From assembly GCA_031292145.1 (NCBI GenBank), contig JARLHR010000061.1, positions 1 to 36,014 of the forward strand: a DNA stretch of 36,014 bases, in the 5' to 3' direction. Source of the DNA: Clostridium sp. Lineage in GTDB: Bacteria > Bacillota > Clostridia > Clostridiales > Clostridiaceae. The position numbers and the translations under genes were made by a program. The notes under the pieces were generated by a model. That model had not been told where the DNA came from. It ran no database searches and saw only the letters and a program-made list of their open reading frames with translations. Within the stretch, counting starts at the first letter, position 1. Every line of letters begins with the position of its first letter. Shown piece after piece: positions 1 through 7,545 of the stretch.

Positions 1-172
1 TATGTTCCACATGTCCTCTAGAGCTTCCTTCATACATTACCGTTGCCAGCAACGCACTTGCATTCGAGTTGTCTTCCTATCGGGACGGCGACGCAGGCTT
101 CTTTCAGCCTGTCGGCTCAGCAAACATGCTGGACGAACAAATAAAAAAACGGACAAATTAAGTCCGTTTTTT
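1..172 (+). ncRNA. Partial structured RNA ending in a terminator (family not identified)
   Basis: This stretch is much richer in G+C than its surroundings and has no convincing reading frame. Several short helices can be seen: CGTTG/CAACG closing a 4-nt loop near 41-54, GCAGGCT/AGCCTGT near 94-111, and CAGCA/TGCTG near 118-131. It runs straight into a strong hairpin plus T-run at 144-172. This looks like the 3' part of a plus-strand structured RNA whose 5' end lies outside the window. A clostridial raiA-type RNA was considered but could not be matched from memory. A minus-strand RNA or intron fragment is also possible. Confidence 0.4.
144..172. terminator. Bidirectional intrinsic terminator
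   Basis: A perfect 11-bp stem (AAAAAACGGAC / GTCCGTTTTTT) closes a 7-nt AAATTAA loop. It has a T-run on either strand, so it can end the plus-strand structured RNA and also the minus-strand peptide gene at 249-449. Confidence 0.85.
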
Positions 173-248
173 ATTTCTTATACAATAATATCCTTGGCCC
201 AGAAATTTCTGAATCAAGGATACTATTTCTTCTTTACTTTGCTAGTAA

Positions 249-449
249 TTATTTATCACCAGCACCGCAAGATGAACCACATGCACTTGGTTTTGGATCT
301 TTGTTGTCATCACCAGCACCACATGCTGAACCGCAAGAACCACTTACTGCAAATGAAGCTTTACCAGCATTTAAATAACCTTGAGCACTTCTTCTTCCAG
401 AAAACGCACTGTTTCCCGACCATGCATTTAACATATTAATTTTAGCCAT
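249..449 (-). CDS. Small Cys-rich peptide, RiPP-precursor-like (66 aa)
   Basis: The protein has 66 residues if started at the ATG at 449. The upstream GAGGTG lies 6 nt before that ATG, and the earlier GTG at 458 is part of this ribosome site. The first ~34 residues are Cys-free (leader-like, with GNSAFSGRRSAQGYLNAG). The tail has four Cys at 39, 43, 57 and 61 in two copies of a CGSxCGAGD unit separated by DNKDPKP. Each unit contains a C-x3-D pattern (C43-D47 and C61-D65), which resembles the thioether-forming motif of freyrasin-type ranthipeptides. No radical SAM maturase is visible inside the window, so a RiPP role is inference. It could also be an unmodified secreted or regulatory small protein. 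A hairpin (187-222) and the terminator at 144-172 follow it. Confidence 0.65.
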   Translation of the reverse strand: MAKINMLNAWSGNSAFSGRRSAQGYLNAGKASFAVSGSCGSACGAGDDNKDPKPSACGSSCGAGDK

Positions 450-1429
450 CATATTCACCTCTATTTCTCTATTAAATTTTTTAGACTTTACAAGTACTAA
501 TTTTTTAGTTACTTTGTTTGCCTCTGTCTATATAATAATTGCATAAGAGATAGTAGTAAATACGGCACTTTAATGTACCCTTGTTACCTTTTTGTAACCT
601 GTAACCTGAAAGGATATTAATTGCATGGTTGTTGCTAAAGAGTTAACACAGTGTCTAGTTGCAACTGATTTCAGCATTATAGGTAATAAATGAAATTTAT
701 TAATTTAAAAAATTTACTTACAGGTCCTTGATGACTTAATTTGTCGGTTCTTTTCTGTTTCTACAAAATATACCTATAACTTATTATGACAACCTTTATC
801 ACCTTTAAGCTGTACATAGTTTCATTGAATTTCAATTTTTCCAAACTATCTTTCTAAGTTATTCCTAATTGTAAAGTCTTTCTTATTCTTTACAAGTTTT
901 AGAATTTTTTTGGCGCCGTCAATGTGCGTGCTTTTCTGCCTATCATTTTTAGTGATGAGTGTTATTGGAGCGCAAGAAATCGTATCATTAAAAATAATTA
1001 CTTCTTAAATATTTATTTGTATTATTTTTATTGACTGGATTTCTGGAGCGGAAAGAACACCATTACTAAAAAGGATTAGCAGGTAAGCATGTACATTGTG
1101 GACCTGCCCTCACCTTCCAACAAACTTTATCTCATACTTGTGAGGGCAAGTGCAGTAGCCCCTACCTTTATTTTAAAATATTCCTGCTCCATTCAGGAAT
1201 TATATCTTTTTTACACCTAATTATTCCTTCACATATATAGGCAATTCTATCTAATTTAATCGTACTTTACCTTTATTTTTACTTTATGAAACATACATTT
1301 ATAATTTTATTAATTCAATATACGAGAGATAATTTCATATTACTCTCGCGATTAATTAAAAATATGCTAAAATAATTTCAAATACGATTATTAAAATATT
1401 TATTATGCTAATTTAAAGTAGGTGTTTAA
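450..1429. other. ~1 kb intergenic region with hairpins, no gene seen
   Basis: No coding frame of note was seen on either strand. The 5' part should carry the peptide-gene promoter. Helices visible are GCAGGT/ACCTGC (1079-1084 with 1102-1107), TGCCCTCAC/GTGAGGGCA (1105-1113 with 1140-1148), ATTCCTG/CAGGAAT (1180-1186 with 1194-1200) and CGAGAG/CTCTCG (1323-1328 with 1343-1348). The first two share bases 1105-1107, so they exclude each other. The last one lies about 80 nt before the primase-helicase start. Confidence 0.5.
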
Positions 1430-3829
1430 TTGAGTAGCTATGATGAATTATTAAAAGAAAATATACAATTAAAATCTGAAATATATGAATTGAAAAGAGA
1501 GATAGAAAAATTAAAATCTCATATTTCTACTAGCGCTGATAATACAAAACAAATAAACAATTTCTCAACAACTATTAATTCCACCTTAGAAGAGAAAATT
1601 AAATTATATAGAAGTTTATTCTATGGTAGAAATGATGTTTTTGCATTAAGATATGATAATGAATCTAAAAATAAAAGTGGATACAAACCATATTGCACTA
1701 ATGAATGGAAACATGGAATTTGTAATAAATCTGAAATCAAATGTAGTGATTGTGATTTTAGAAAATTCAAATCACTAGAAGATAAAGATATTATAGATCA
1801 TTTATCTGGTCAGAAAACAATAGGATTATATCCACTTTTACCAAATGATAAGTGTAAATTTTTAGCCATTGATTTTGATGGTAATAGCTGGCAAAAAGAT
1901 TCTTTATTAGTAGTTGATACATTTAACAAATTCAATATTTCTACATCTATGGAACGTTCTAGATCAGGTGACGGTTGTCACCTTTGGATATTCTTCAATG
2001 AAGAAATCTCAGCTAGAATAGCTAGATACTTTGGAAATTTAATCTTAAATTATACACTTGAAAACAATGTAGGATTAGATTTAGGTTCTTATGATAGACT
2101 TTTTCCTAATCAAGATAAAATGCCTAAAGGTGGCTTTGGGAATCTAATGGCTTTACCTCTGCAAAGAATGCCAGCTAAAAATAAAAATAGTTTATTTGTT
2201 GATACTAGTTTTGAGTATTATAAAGATCAATGGGAATATCTATCTAATGTAAAGAAAGTAACTTTAGCTGAAATAAATATAGTAATAAAATTATTGGAGA
2301 AGGAGCTTAAAGGCAGTTTGCCAAAAAGCAATACTATTGCTGTACATAATGTTACCTCTGACAAAAAGGCATCATATAAAACAAACATAATAGATCTGCC
2401 TTCTGAAATAAACATCACGTTAAGTAATGGTATCTATATTGATTCTACAATTTTACCAAATGAATTATTAAATCTAATAAAAAGGGCTGCCGTATTCAGT
2501 AATCCAGATTATTACACAAGACAATCCTTGAGATTATCAGTTTATAAAATTGCAAAAGTTATTAATTGTTTCGATGAATACGGAAAATATATAATATTGC
2601 CAAGAGGTCTTTTACAAGAAGTTTGCAGTATACTTGAAGAAAATAAAATTAAAGTCAATATACAAGATAAGAGAACATCTGGAATAACCATCGTTGCAGC
2701 ATTCAAAGGTATATTATATGATTATCAGCAGATTGCTGCAGAAACTATTCTAAAACATGATATCGGTATTCTATGGGCATCCACTGCCTTTGGCAAAACA
2801 GTCGTTGCTGCGAGTGTTATTGCAGCCAGAAAAGTAAATACTTTGATAATAGTGAATAGTATACAATTACTTGAACAATGGGAAGAAAAATTAAAGATTT
2901 TCTTAGAAATAGATAAAGATATAATTGGAAGGTTAGGTGGAGGTAAGAAAAAAGCAAGTAATATAATTGATATAGCAACTATGCAGACTTTAAATAAAGA
3001 TAGTAATCTTGATAACGTATTAAACAATTATGGACAAATTATTATAGATGAATGTCACCATATAGCAGCATTTACCTTTGAAAAAGTTATGAAAATAGCA
3101 AAAGTAAAATATGTTTTAGGATTAACAGCTACTCCAAATAGAAAAGATAAATACGATAAAATCATAACAATGCAATGTGGTCCAATAGTCCATAAGGCAG
3201 TTAGTAAGATGATTAATGAGAAAAAAATTGCACATATGCTTATACCTAGAAGTAATGAAATGCAATCTAATAAGGATTTATCAAAATTGAAATTAGCAGA
3301 ACTGTATGATGAGATTATGAATGATAAATCTAGGAATGAATTAATCATAAATGATATTATTGAATCATTTAAACTTGGATCTACCCCACTTATTCTAACT
3401 GAAAGAGTTGAACATTTAAATATCTTATCAAACATGCTTGGTGAATATGCTGATAAAATTGTAATATTAAAGGGTGGGATGGGAAATAAACAAAGAAAAT
3501 CAACATTGGATATTATAAAATCATTTTCTAAAGATGAACGTTTTATAATACTGGCAACCGGAAAATATATTGTTGAAGGTTTTGATGAATCACGTTTAGA
3601 TACTTTGTTTTTAACAATGCCCATATCTTGGAAAGGTGTACTTCAGCAATATGCTGGCAGATTACAAAGAATGTATGAAGGAAAAAATGTAGTAAAAATA
3701 TATGACTACGTAGATAATAATGTTCCTCTGCTAGTAAAAATGTATAATAAAAGACTTAAAGGCTATAGAAATCTTGATTATAATATAAAAGAAAATACAG
3801 GAGTGCAATATGAATTTGATGATATATAA
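1430..3829 (+). CDS. Primase-helicase fusion, TOTE conflict-system type (799 aa)
   Basis: The order of parts is an N-terminal coiled coil (about 3-35), a Cys cluster (C89, C98, C105, C108) that could bind zinc, an archaeo-eukaryotic primase-like domain, and a superfamily II helicase. Primase signatures are DFDG (D148, D150) and SGDGCHLWIFF (179-189, with H184). Helicase signatures are a degenerate Walker A STAFGKT (451-457), DECHH (540-544), TATPNR (566-571) and QQYAGRLQR (739-747). This layout is known from proteins annotated as TOTE conflict-system primases, thought to act against foreign nucleic acid; that role is family knowledge plus inference. The start is TTG at 1430, with AGGTG five bases upstream. 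A terminator hairpin follows. Neighbours are a broken zeta-toxin-like gene and an AlbA_2/GHKL gene. All catalytic motifs are intact. A plain DNA-repair helicase is the main alternative. Confidence 0.85.
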   Translation: MSSYDELLKENIQLKSEIYELKREIEKLKSHISTSADNTKQINNFSTTINSTLEEKIKLYRSLFYGRNDVFALRYDNESKNKSGYKPYCTNEWKHGICNKSEIKCSDCDFRKFKSLEDKDIIDHLSGQKTIGLYPLLPNDKCKFLAIDFDGNSWQKDSLLVVDTFNKFNISTSMERSRSGDGCHLWIFFNEEISARIARYFGNLILNYTLENNVGLDLGSYDRLFPNQDKMPKGGFGNLMALPLQRMPAKNKNSLFVDTSFEYYKDQWEYLSNVKKVTLAEINIVIKLLEKELKGSLPKSNTIAVHNVTSDKKASYKTNIIDLPSEINITLSNGIYIDSTILPNELLNLIKRAAVFSNPDYYTRQSLRLSVYKIAKVINCFDEYGKYIILPRGLLQEVCSILEENKIKVNIQDKRTSGITIVAAFKGILYDYQQIAAETILKHDIGILWASTAFGKTVVAASVIAARKVNTLIIVNSIQLLEQWEEKLKIFLEIDKDIIGRLGGGKKKASNIIDIATMQTLNKDSNLDNVLNNYGQIIIDECHHIAAFTFEKVMKIAKVKYVLGLTATPNRKDKYDKIITMQCGPIVHKAVSKMINEKKIAHMLIPRSNEMQSNKDLSKLKLAELYDEIMNDKSRNELIINDIIESFKLGSTPLILTERVEHLNILSNMLGEYADKIVILKGGMGNKQRKSTLDIIKSFSKDERFIILATGKYIVEGFDESRLDTLFLTMPISWKGVLQQYAGRLQRMYEGKNVVKIYDYVDNNVPLLVKMYNKRLKGYRNLDYNIKENTGVQYEFDDI

Positions 3830-3862
3830 AGCCCACTCTCTTCTATAATTATCACCATATTA

Positions 3863-3902
3863 AAATGCTGTACCATTCATTTTAGTGAATAATACAGCAT
3901 TT
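3863..3902 (+). terminator. Hairpin terminator after the primase-helicase gene
   Basis: A perfect 10-bp stem AAATGCTGTA/TACAGCATTT contains an inner CATTCA/TGAAT helix. It starts 33 nt past the stop codon and is followed by an AT-rich tract with TTGTTTTC. It is a plausible but not classic terminator. Confidence 0.55.
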
Positions 3903-4044
3903 AAAATTGTTTTCAACTATACTATTTAAGCTATCTGCTAATACATATAGTTTTTTACTAGAGCATTTCATCCCCATTCATATTGCCATATTTAAGGCAT
4001 ATTAACGAAATTTATTATTTAATCAATAGCCATAGTTATTTAAC

Positions 4045-4400
4045 TTATAATTGCTTTAATATTATCTTCGCCCATTCTGGCATACTCTTATCTTTCCAAG
4101 TTAATTTTCCACTCTTAATATTTATAAGTTGTATAAATTCATCTGTATTATCATAAATGTTAACTTCATCACATATTTTAATAACATCTTTTTTTAATGT
4201 GCATATCTTTTTTCTATTACATCATCTGGTATTCCATGCCCACCTTTAGATACCCTAAACTTAACTCTTGCTTTTGCTATTTCAGGGTTTTGAAGACCTA
4301 TATAATTCATTACTACAAAAAATCCTTTTTTTTTAGCCTTATTTATATTCATAATTATACTTTTACCAGACAATGTGTTTCTTGTTGAATCGAAGCTGTT
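4045..4400 (-). pseudogene. Decayed zeta-toxin-like NTPase C-terminal remnant
   Basis: Two adjacent minus-strand frames together read like the C-terminal half of a zeta-toxin-family kinase. The first frame (4400 down to the stop at 4194-4196) gives LSGKSIIMNINKAKKKGFF, then NYIGLQNPEIAKARV and VSKGGHGIPDDVIEKRY. After a shift at a run of seven A's, a second frame gives VIKICDEVNIYDNTDEF and ends at a stop at 4045-4047. The Walker A N-terminal half is absent and an in-frame stop sits just above the remnant. In intact family members these segments follow the ATPase core. It is therefore a dead gene, apparently left from an earlier accessory insertion beside the primase-helicase. Confidence 0.75.
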
Positions 4401-4542
4401 TTAATAGTTTATAAACTCTTAAAACCCACTCATAGTATAACTTCTATAGCTTTGCGACATTTTTACAATTAGTCCATATTACTCTAATTTACCCCTTTTG
4501 TAATCCTAATAATATAATCTTAATTAATATCTAATTATTTTA

Positions 4543-5949
4543 TTATTCTTTAATATACTTTTGATTTTTGCTATTAGGTTTATCTGGCAAAGTCCTCTTT
4601 AACTTGCCATTCTCTAATAGAGGATTTAAGATTTTTTTCCTAAAATAATCACGACTTTTTATTCCACAAAATTCTTGAATTTCATTTCTAGTTCTTGCAA
4701 CTGAGCAAAATTCAAGTATTTCTTTTATCGTATCATCTTGACCACTATCTTGACCACTATCTTGACCACCATCTTGACCACTAATATAATTTACATTCTT
4801 CAAAATTGTTCTAAATTCTGATTGAGTCGATTCAAATTCTGGCATATATTCTTTTGAAAATCCAATAAGCTTTTTTGTTTCTTCAACGATTCTGCTTAGA
4901 CCACTTCCCCTACGTTCCATAAATCTAAGTCTGTTAAATAAATCTGCTATGATAGGATTTCTTCTTCTTGATTCAATATTAAATATATCATGTTCTTGTA
5001 TTGTTGTTCCATCAAACATTCCTCCAGGTGACCATATAGATACTCTGTCATCATACATATCAATATGAACTTCACTTCCCTGAACTAAATAGTCCCTATG
5101 AATAATAGCATTTACAACTGCCTCAAACACAGCTCTTTCTGCATAATCTGGCTTTTCTATTCTTCCATTACTTGTTTTTCTCCAGCTTTTTTTAGAATTA
5201 TTTTTTATAAAATTTGTAGCACTATCTAAAAGATAAATCAAACTTCCACTAAACTCTTTATCATCAATTGCATCATCAAATATTGAACCTTTAGTAATAC
5301 CATTCCATCTAGTACAAAATATCCTAGAGTTTCTTATAGGACATTGATCTGAAAATAATGCTCCTGCATTAGTAAGCTTTCCTTTTTGATTTACAAGTCC
5401 ATAAGAAATATAGTCTCTTTTCTCCATTATATCTCCAGTTCTTTCTCTATGAGTTGCTTCAAGCAAAGTAAAACTATAATCTCCAATTTCATATTCTGAT
5501 ATTAAGGAATCAAAAGTCCTATTTTGTCCTTTTAATATTAATTCATTTAATATATGTGGTGGCGCTGTTACTGATTGATTTCCAATCCTAATAAAAGCTA
5601 CCTTATTTCCATCATTAGAATAATAATATGGTGTTGCCATTCCAGAATATACTTTGACACAAAGAACCTCTTTTCCATCTTTTGATTTATAAGGTTTCAT
5701 AATTATTTCTGGCTGTGGCTCAATTTTTTCCTTAATAAGCTCTGTAATTCTTTCAGAAGTTTTTTGAATATCTGATAATCCTTTAATTTCTTTATTATCA
5801 TCTACTCCAAAAATTAATATTCCTCCAACTCCATTAGCAAATGAACTAACACTTTTTAACCAGCTTTTAGGCTTCTTTACTTCTAAGTCTGCCTTAAAAT
5901 CTATCTCTGTAGCTTCTGCTATCAACGTTTCAATATAATTTTCCAGCAC
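4543..5949 (-). CDS. AlbA_2 (Schlafen-like) and GHKL-ATPase domain protein
   Basis: Residue numbers count from the upstream GTG at 5958. The N-terminal ~140 residues match the AlbA_2/Schlafen-like nucleic-acid-binding domain (E18-IDFKADL, FANGVGGILIFGVDD near 40-54). A GHKL ATP-binding module of HATPase_4 type follows (EAVVNAIIHRDY 279-290, SPGG 310-313, RRGSGL 349-354). A linker of four GGQD/SGQD units (about 393-408) and a winged-helix-like tail close it. The GTG at 5949 is the likely start: AGGTGA lies five bases upstream, while the GTG at 5958 falls inside that ribosome site. Members are usually called ATP-dependent DNA-binding transcriptional regulators and are common in defence and mobile islands. 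The actual target is unknown. Confidence 0.8.
   Translation of the reverse strand: MLENYIETLIAEATEIDFKADLEVKKPKSWLKSVSSFANGVGGILIFGVDDNKEIKGLSDIQKTSERITELIKEKIEPQPEIIMKPYKSKDGKEVLCVKVYSGMATPYYYSNDGNKVAFIRIGNQSVTAPPHILNELILKGQNRTFDSLISEYEIGDYSFTLLEATHRERTGDIMEKRDYISYGLVNQKGKLTNAGALFSDQCPIRNSRIFCTRWNGITKGSIFDDAIDDKEFSGSLIYLLDSATNFIKNNSKKSWRKTSNGRIEKPDYAERAVFEAVVNAIIHRDYLVQGSEVHIDMYDDRVSIWSPGGMFDGTTIQEHDIFNIESRRRNPIIADLFNRLRFMERRGSGLSRIVEETKKLIGFSKEYMPEFESTQSEFRTILKNVNYISGQDGGQDSGQDSGQDDTIKEILEFCSVARTRNEIQEFCGIKSRDYFRKKILNPLLENGKLKRTLPDKPNSKNQKYIKE
4735..4782 (-). repeat. Four tandem 12-bp units inside the AlbA_2 gene
   Basis: ATCTTGACCACT is repeated four times head to tail, with a single difference in the third unit. 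It encodes (S/G)GQD repeats in the linker between the ATPase and winged-helix parts. Unit number could vary by slippage without breaking the frame. Confidence 0.9.
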
Positions 5950-6617
5950 CTTCGTCACCTCGCTTTACTATGTATATATATTACAATAAACAATTGTTTT
6001 GATTATTAAAAAAAATTCATGTTTTCAACATAAAATGTGGACATTCACTTTTCTTAGTGAATTTCTAAAATTAAGTTATCAACATGTAAAATGTAAATTT
6101 CAACATATATAGCATATGAATTTCTAATTAAGTTTATCATAACTTCAAGATTATAAAAATAGTCATCTTCAAATTTATATATAAATAATTATATCACATA
6201 TTATTTACATATAATCCCATATACTGTACTATTTTTTTAATTATTTTCAAACATCATGCTATATTATTAGTTTATTATTATTTTTAATTTCATTTTTCAA
6301 ATTTTCTTTCAAGCATTGATATCACTTAACTACAAGCGATAATTTTCCCACTATTTTTCCCACTACGGCACAAAAAACCACTAAAAATCGAAACTACTTG
6401 TCTATATACAAAATGGCGTAACCATGCGCTTTTTAAGCATTACTGAATATTAGTAAACAAGCTCTTTATGAATCCGGCTAGCGGCACCATTTATTCTGAT
6501 GAATAGCTGTATTACTTGGTTTAGATGCCTTGTAGTATGGCTTTTTTTACGTCTTTTTTACTACACTATTTTTTCTTTAATCAACCAACAAACACCTATA
6601 TCTCAGTCAAACTAGAT
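5950..6617. other. Long AT-rich intergenic region, no intact gene
   Basis: This very AT-rich stretch carries the promoter side of the AlbA_2 gene. No intact reading frame was seen. A GTGGGAAAA repeat on the minus strand near 6345-6365 resembles junk left at the end of phage integrase genes, but no integrase motif could be read. The tRNA-like scar at 6470-6489 lies inside it. Confidence 0.5.
6470..6489 (+). other. tRNA 3'-end-like sequence without a tRNA body (possible att scar)
   Basis: GAATCCGGCTAGCGGCACCA has the geometry of a tRNA 3' end: end of the T-loop, 5-nt T-stem strand CCGGC, 7-nt acceptor strand TAGCGGC, discriminator A, then CCA. The bases upstream do not supply the pairing T-stem strand or any other tRNA part. 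Elements that integrate in tRNA 3' ends leave such a copy at their far end. Confidence 0.45.
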
Positions 6618-6848
6618 AAGGCACAATCAAAAAAATAACAATTCCATCTGCCAAGCCTATTTTCCATCAAGGGAAGCTCGACTCGCATACACCCGCTGAA
6701 TAAGCGATTCACACAAAATCAAAGATTTTGGTTCTCTGCTTATCAGCAGACTGCCCTAATAGGCTCGCTATGAGACCAATCTGCTTTTTTCTTGCCTGAT
6801 GAAAAATAATCATGGCATTTTGGGCTTGTTATTTTCTTTCATGAGCCT
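6618..6848. repeat. Long member (A) of a palindromic repeat family
   Basis: The ends are AAGGCACAATCAAAAAAATAACA on the left (first 20: AAGGCACAATCAAAAAAATA) and TGTTATTTTCTTTCATGAGCCT on the right, which are imperfect inverted repeats. Inside are further nested inverted segments: TGCCA..ATTTTCCATCA with TGATGAAAAATAATCATGGCA parts, GCTGAATAAGC with GCTTATCAGC, and AAAATC/GATTTT. The same ends bound two short elements at 32673-32734 and 35291-35363. No gene is present in the interior. Confidence 0.7.
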
Positions 6849-7004
6849 AACTTTAGCTAATCTCATATATACAACCTTCAAATTTCTTACTGCTTGATTA
6901 GAAATATTATTTTCATATAACATGATTAAAAATATCCTAGCGTACCAACACCAATTTCCTCATGAAACGTTTTTGATTTTGAGTTATTAGATGATTAATT
7001 TATA

Positions 7005-7047
7005 AAAAAAGAACGTCCTATAAAAATAATATTGGACGTTCTTTTTA
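7005..7047 (-). terminator. Terminator of the His-Gln tRNA operon
   Basis: The arms AAAAAAGAACGTCC and GGACGTTCTTTTTA form a strong stem with a 15-nt AT loop. It lies 23 nt downstream of tRNA-Gln, with a T-run on the transcribed strand. Confidence 0.9.
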
Positions 7048-7070
7048 TTTGTTTTAAAGTGAACCGTAAA

Positions 7071-7145
7071 TGGCTGAGATGGTAGGATTCGAACCTACGA
7101 ATGATGGAGTCAGAGTCCATCGCCTTACCACTTGGCGACATCCCA
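7071..7145 (-). tRNA. tRNA-Gln (CUG anticodon)
   Basis: A full cloverleaf on the minus strand: acceptor TGGGATG/CATCTCA with one G-T pair, anticodon stem ATGGA/TCCAT with loop CTCTGAC (anticodon CTG), T-arm GTAGG-TTCGAAT-CCTAC, discriminator G and encoded CCA. It sits 5 nt downstream of tRNA-His. Confidence 0.95.
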
Positions 7146-7150
7146 ATATA

Positions 7151-7227
7151 TGGGGTGAACGATGGGACTCGAACCCACGACAACCAGTGCCACAAACTGG
7201 CGCTCTACCAACTGAACTACGTTCACC
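7151..7227 (-). tRNA. tRNA-His (GUG anticodon)
   Basis: A full cloverleaf with acceptor GTGAACG/CGTTCAC and the extra 5' G opposite a C discriminator that is typical of tRNA-His. The anticodon stem is CCAGT/ACTGG with loop TTGTGGC (anticodon GTG), the T-arm is GTGGG-TTCGAGT-CCCAT, and CCA is encoded. It is first in the two-tRNA operon. Confidence 0.97.
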
Positions 7228-7318
7228 ATAGACGTACTTTTAATCAATTCGAATCAGCCTTGATAATTTGTAAGGCTAAGGTACAAAATATAGATACCAC
7301 AAATTCGATTTTTTATTT

Positions 7319-7347
7319 ATTATAAGTTACATTTTATTAATTGTCAA
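7319..7347 (-). promoter_or_regulatory. Consensus sigma-A promoter of the tRNA operon
   Basis: On the minus strand TTGACA (7347-7342) and TATAAT (7324-7319) both match consensus with a 17-nt spacer. It lies about 90 nt upstream of tRNA-His, with nothing else between. Confidence 0.9.
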
Positions 7348-7448
7348 CTATCTCCATTGCAATAATTATAAAAATTATCACGAATTGCATAATTTTTCAT
7401 GCAGAAAATAATTATATTATTATACCTTTTACTATAAATTTTCTTTTT

Positions 7449-7492
7449 TATAATAGAACTAGCTTAATAGATACTAAGCTAGTCTTATTATA
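7449..7492. terminator. Long hairpin after the HD-GYP gene
   Basis: An 18-bp stem with two mismatches (core ACTAGCTTA/TAAGCTAGT) lies just downstream of the HD-GYP stop on the minus strand. There is no clear T-run on the minus strand, so termination there is only probable. Confidence 0.5.
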
Positions 7493-7545
7493 AAACTTTT
7501 GTTCCATTTTTACTTAAATATTATTCTTTACACATATACCTGATA

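Noticed and set aside
2-439. 145-codon plus-strand frame at the left edge
   Set aside because: It runs through the structured RNA, a terminator and the antisense of the small peptide gene, and has no ribosome site or protein-like composition.
4197-4388. 63-codon plus-strand frame
   Set aside because: It is the antisense of the zeta-toxin-like remnant, whose minus-strand reading gives clear family motifs.
4735-4782. Tandem 12-bp units as a CRISPR-like array
   Set aside because: The units are contiguous without spacers and encode an in-frame protein linker.
6345-6470. Possible integrase C-terminus on the minus strand
   Set aside because: GTGGGAAAA repeats resemble ends of phage integrase genes, but no Tyr-recombinase motif (HxxR, Tyr box) could be read in any frame.
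7101-7325. 74-codon frame over the tRNA genes
   Set aside because: It lies wholly on the complement of tRNA-Gln, tRNA-His and their leader. Any database match would be a tRNA artefact.
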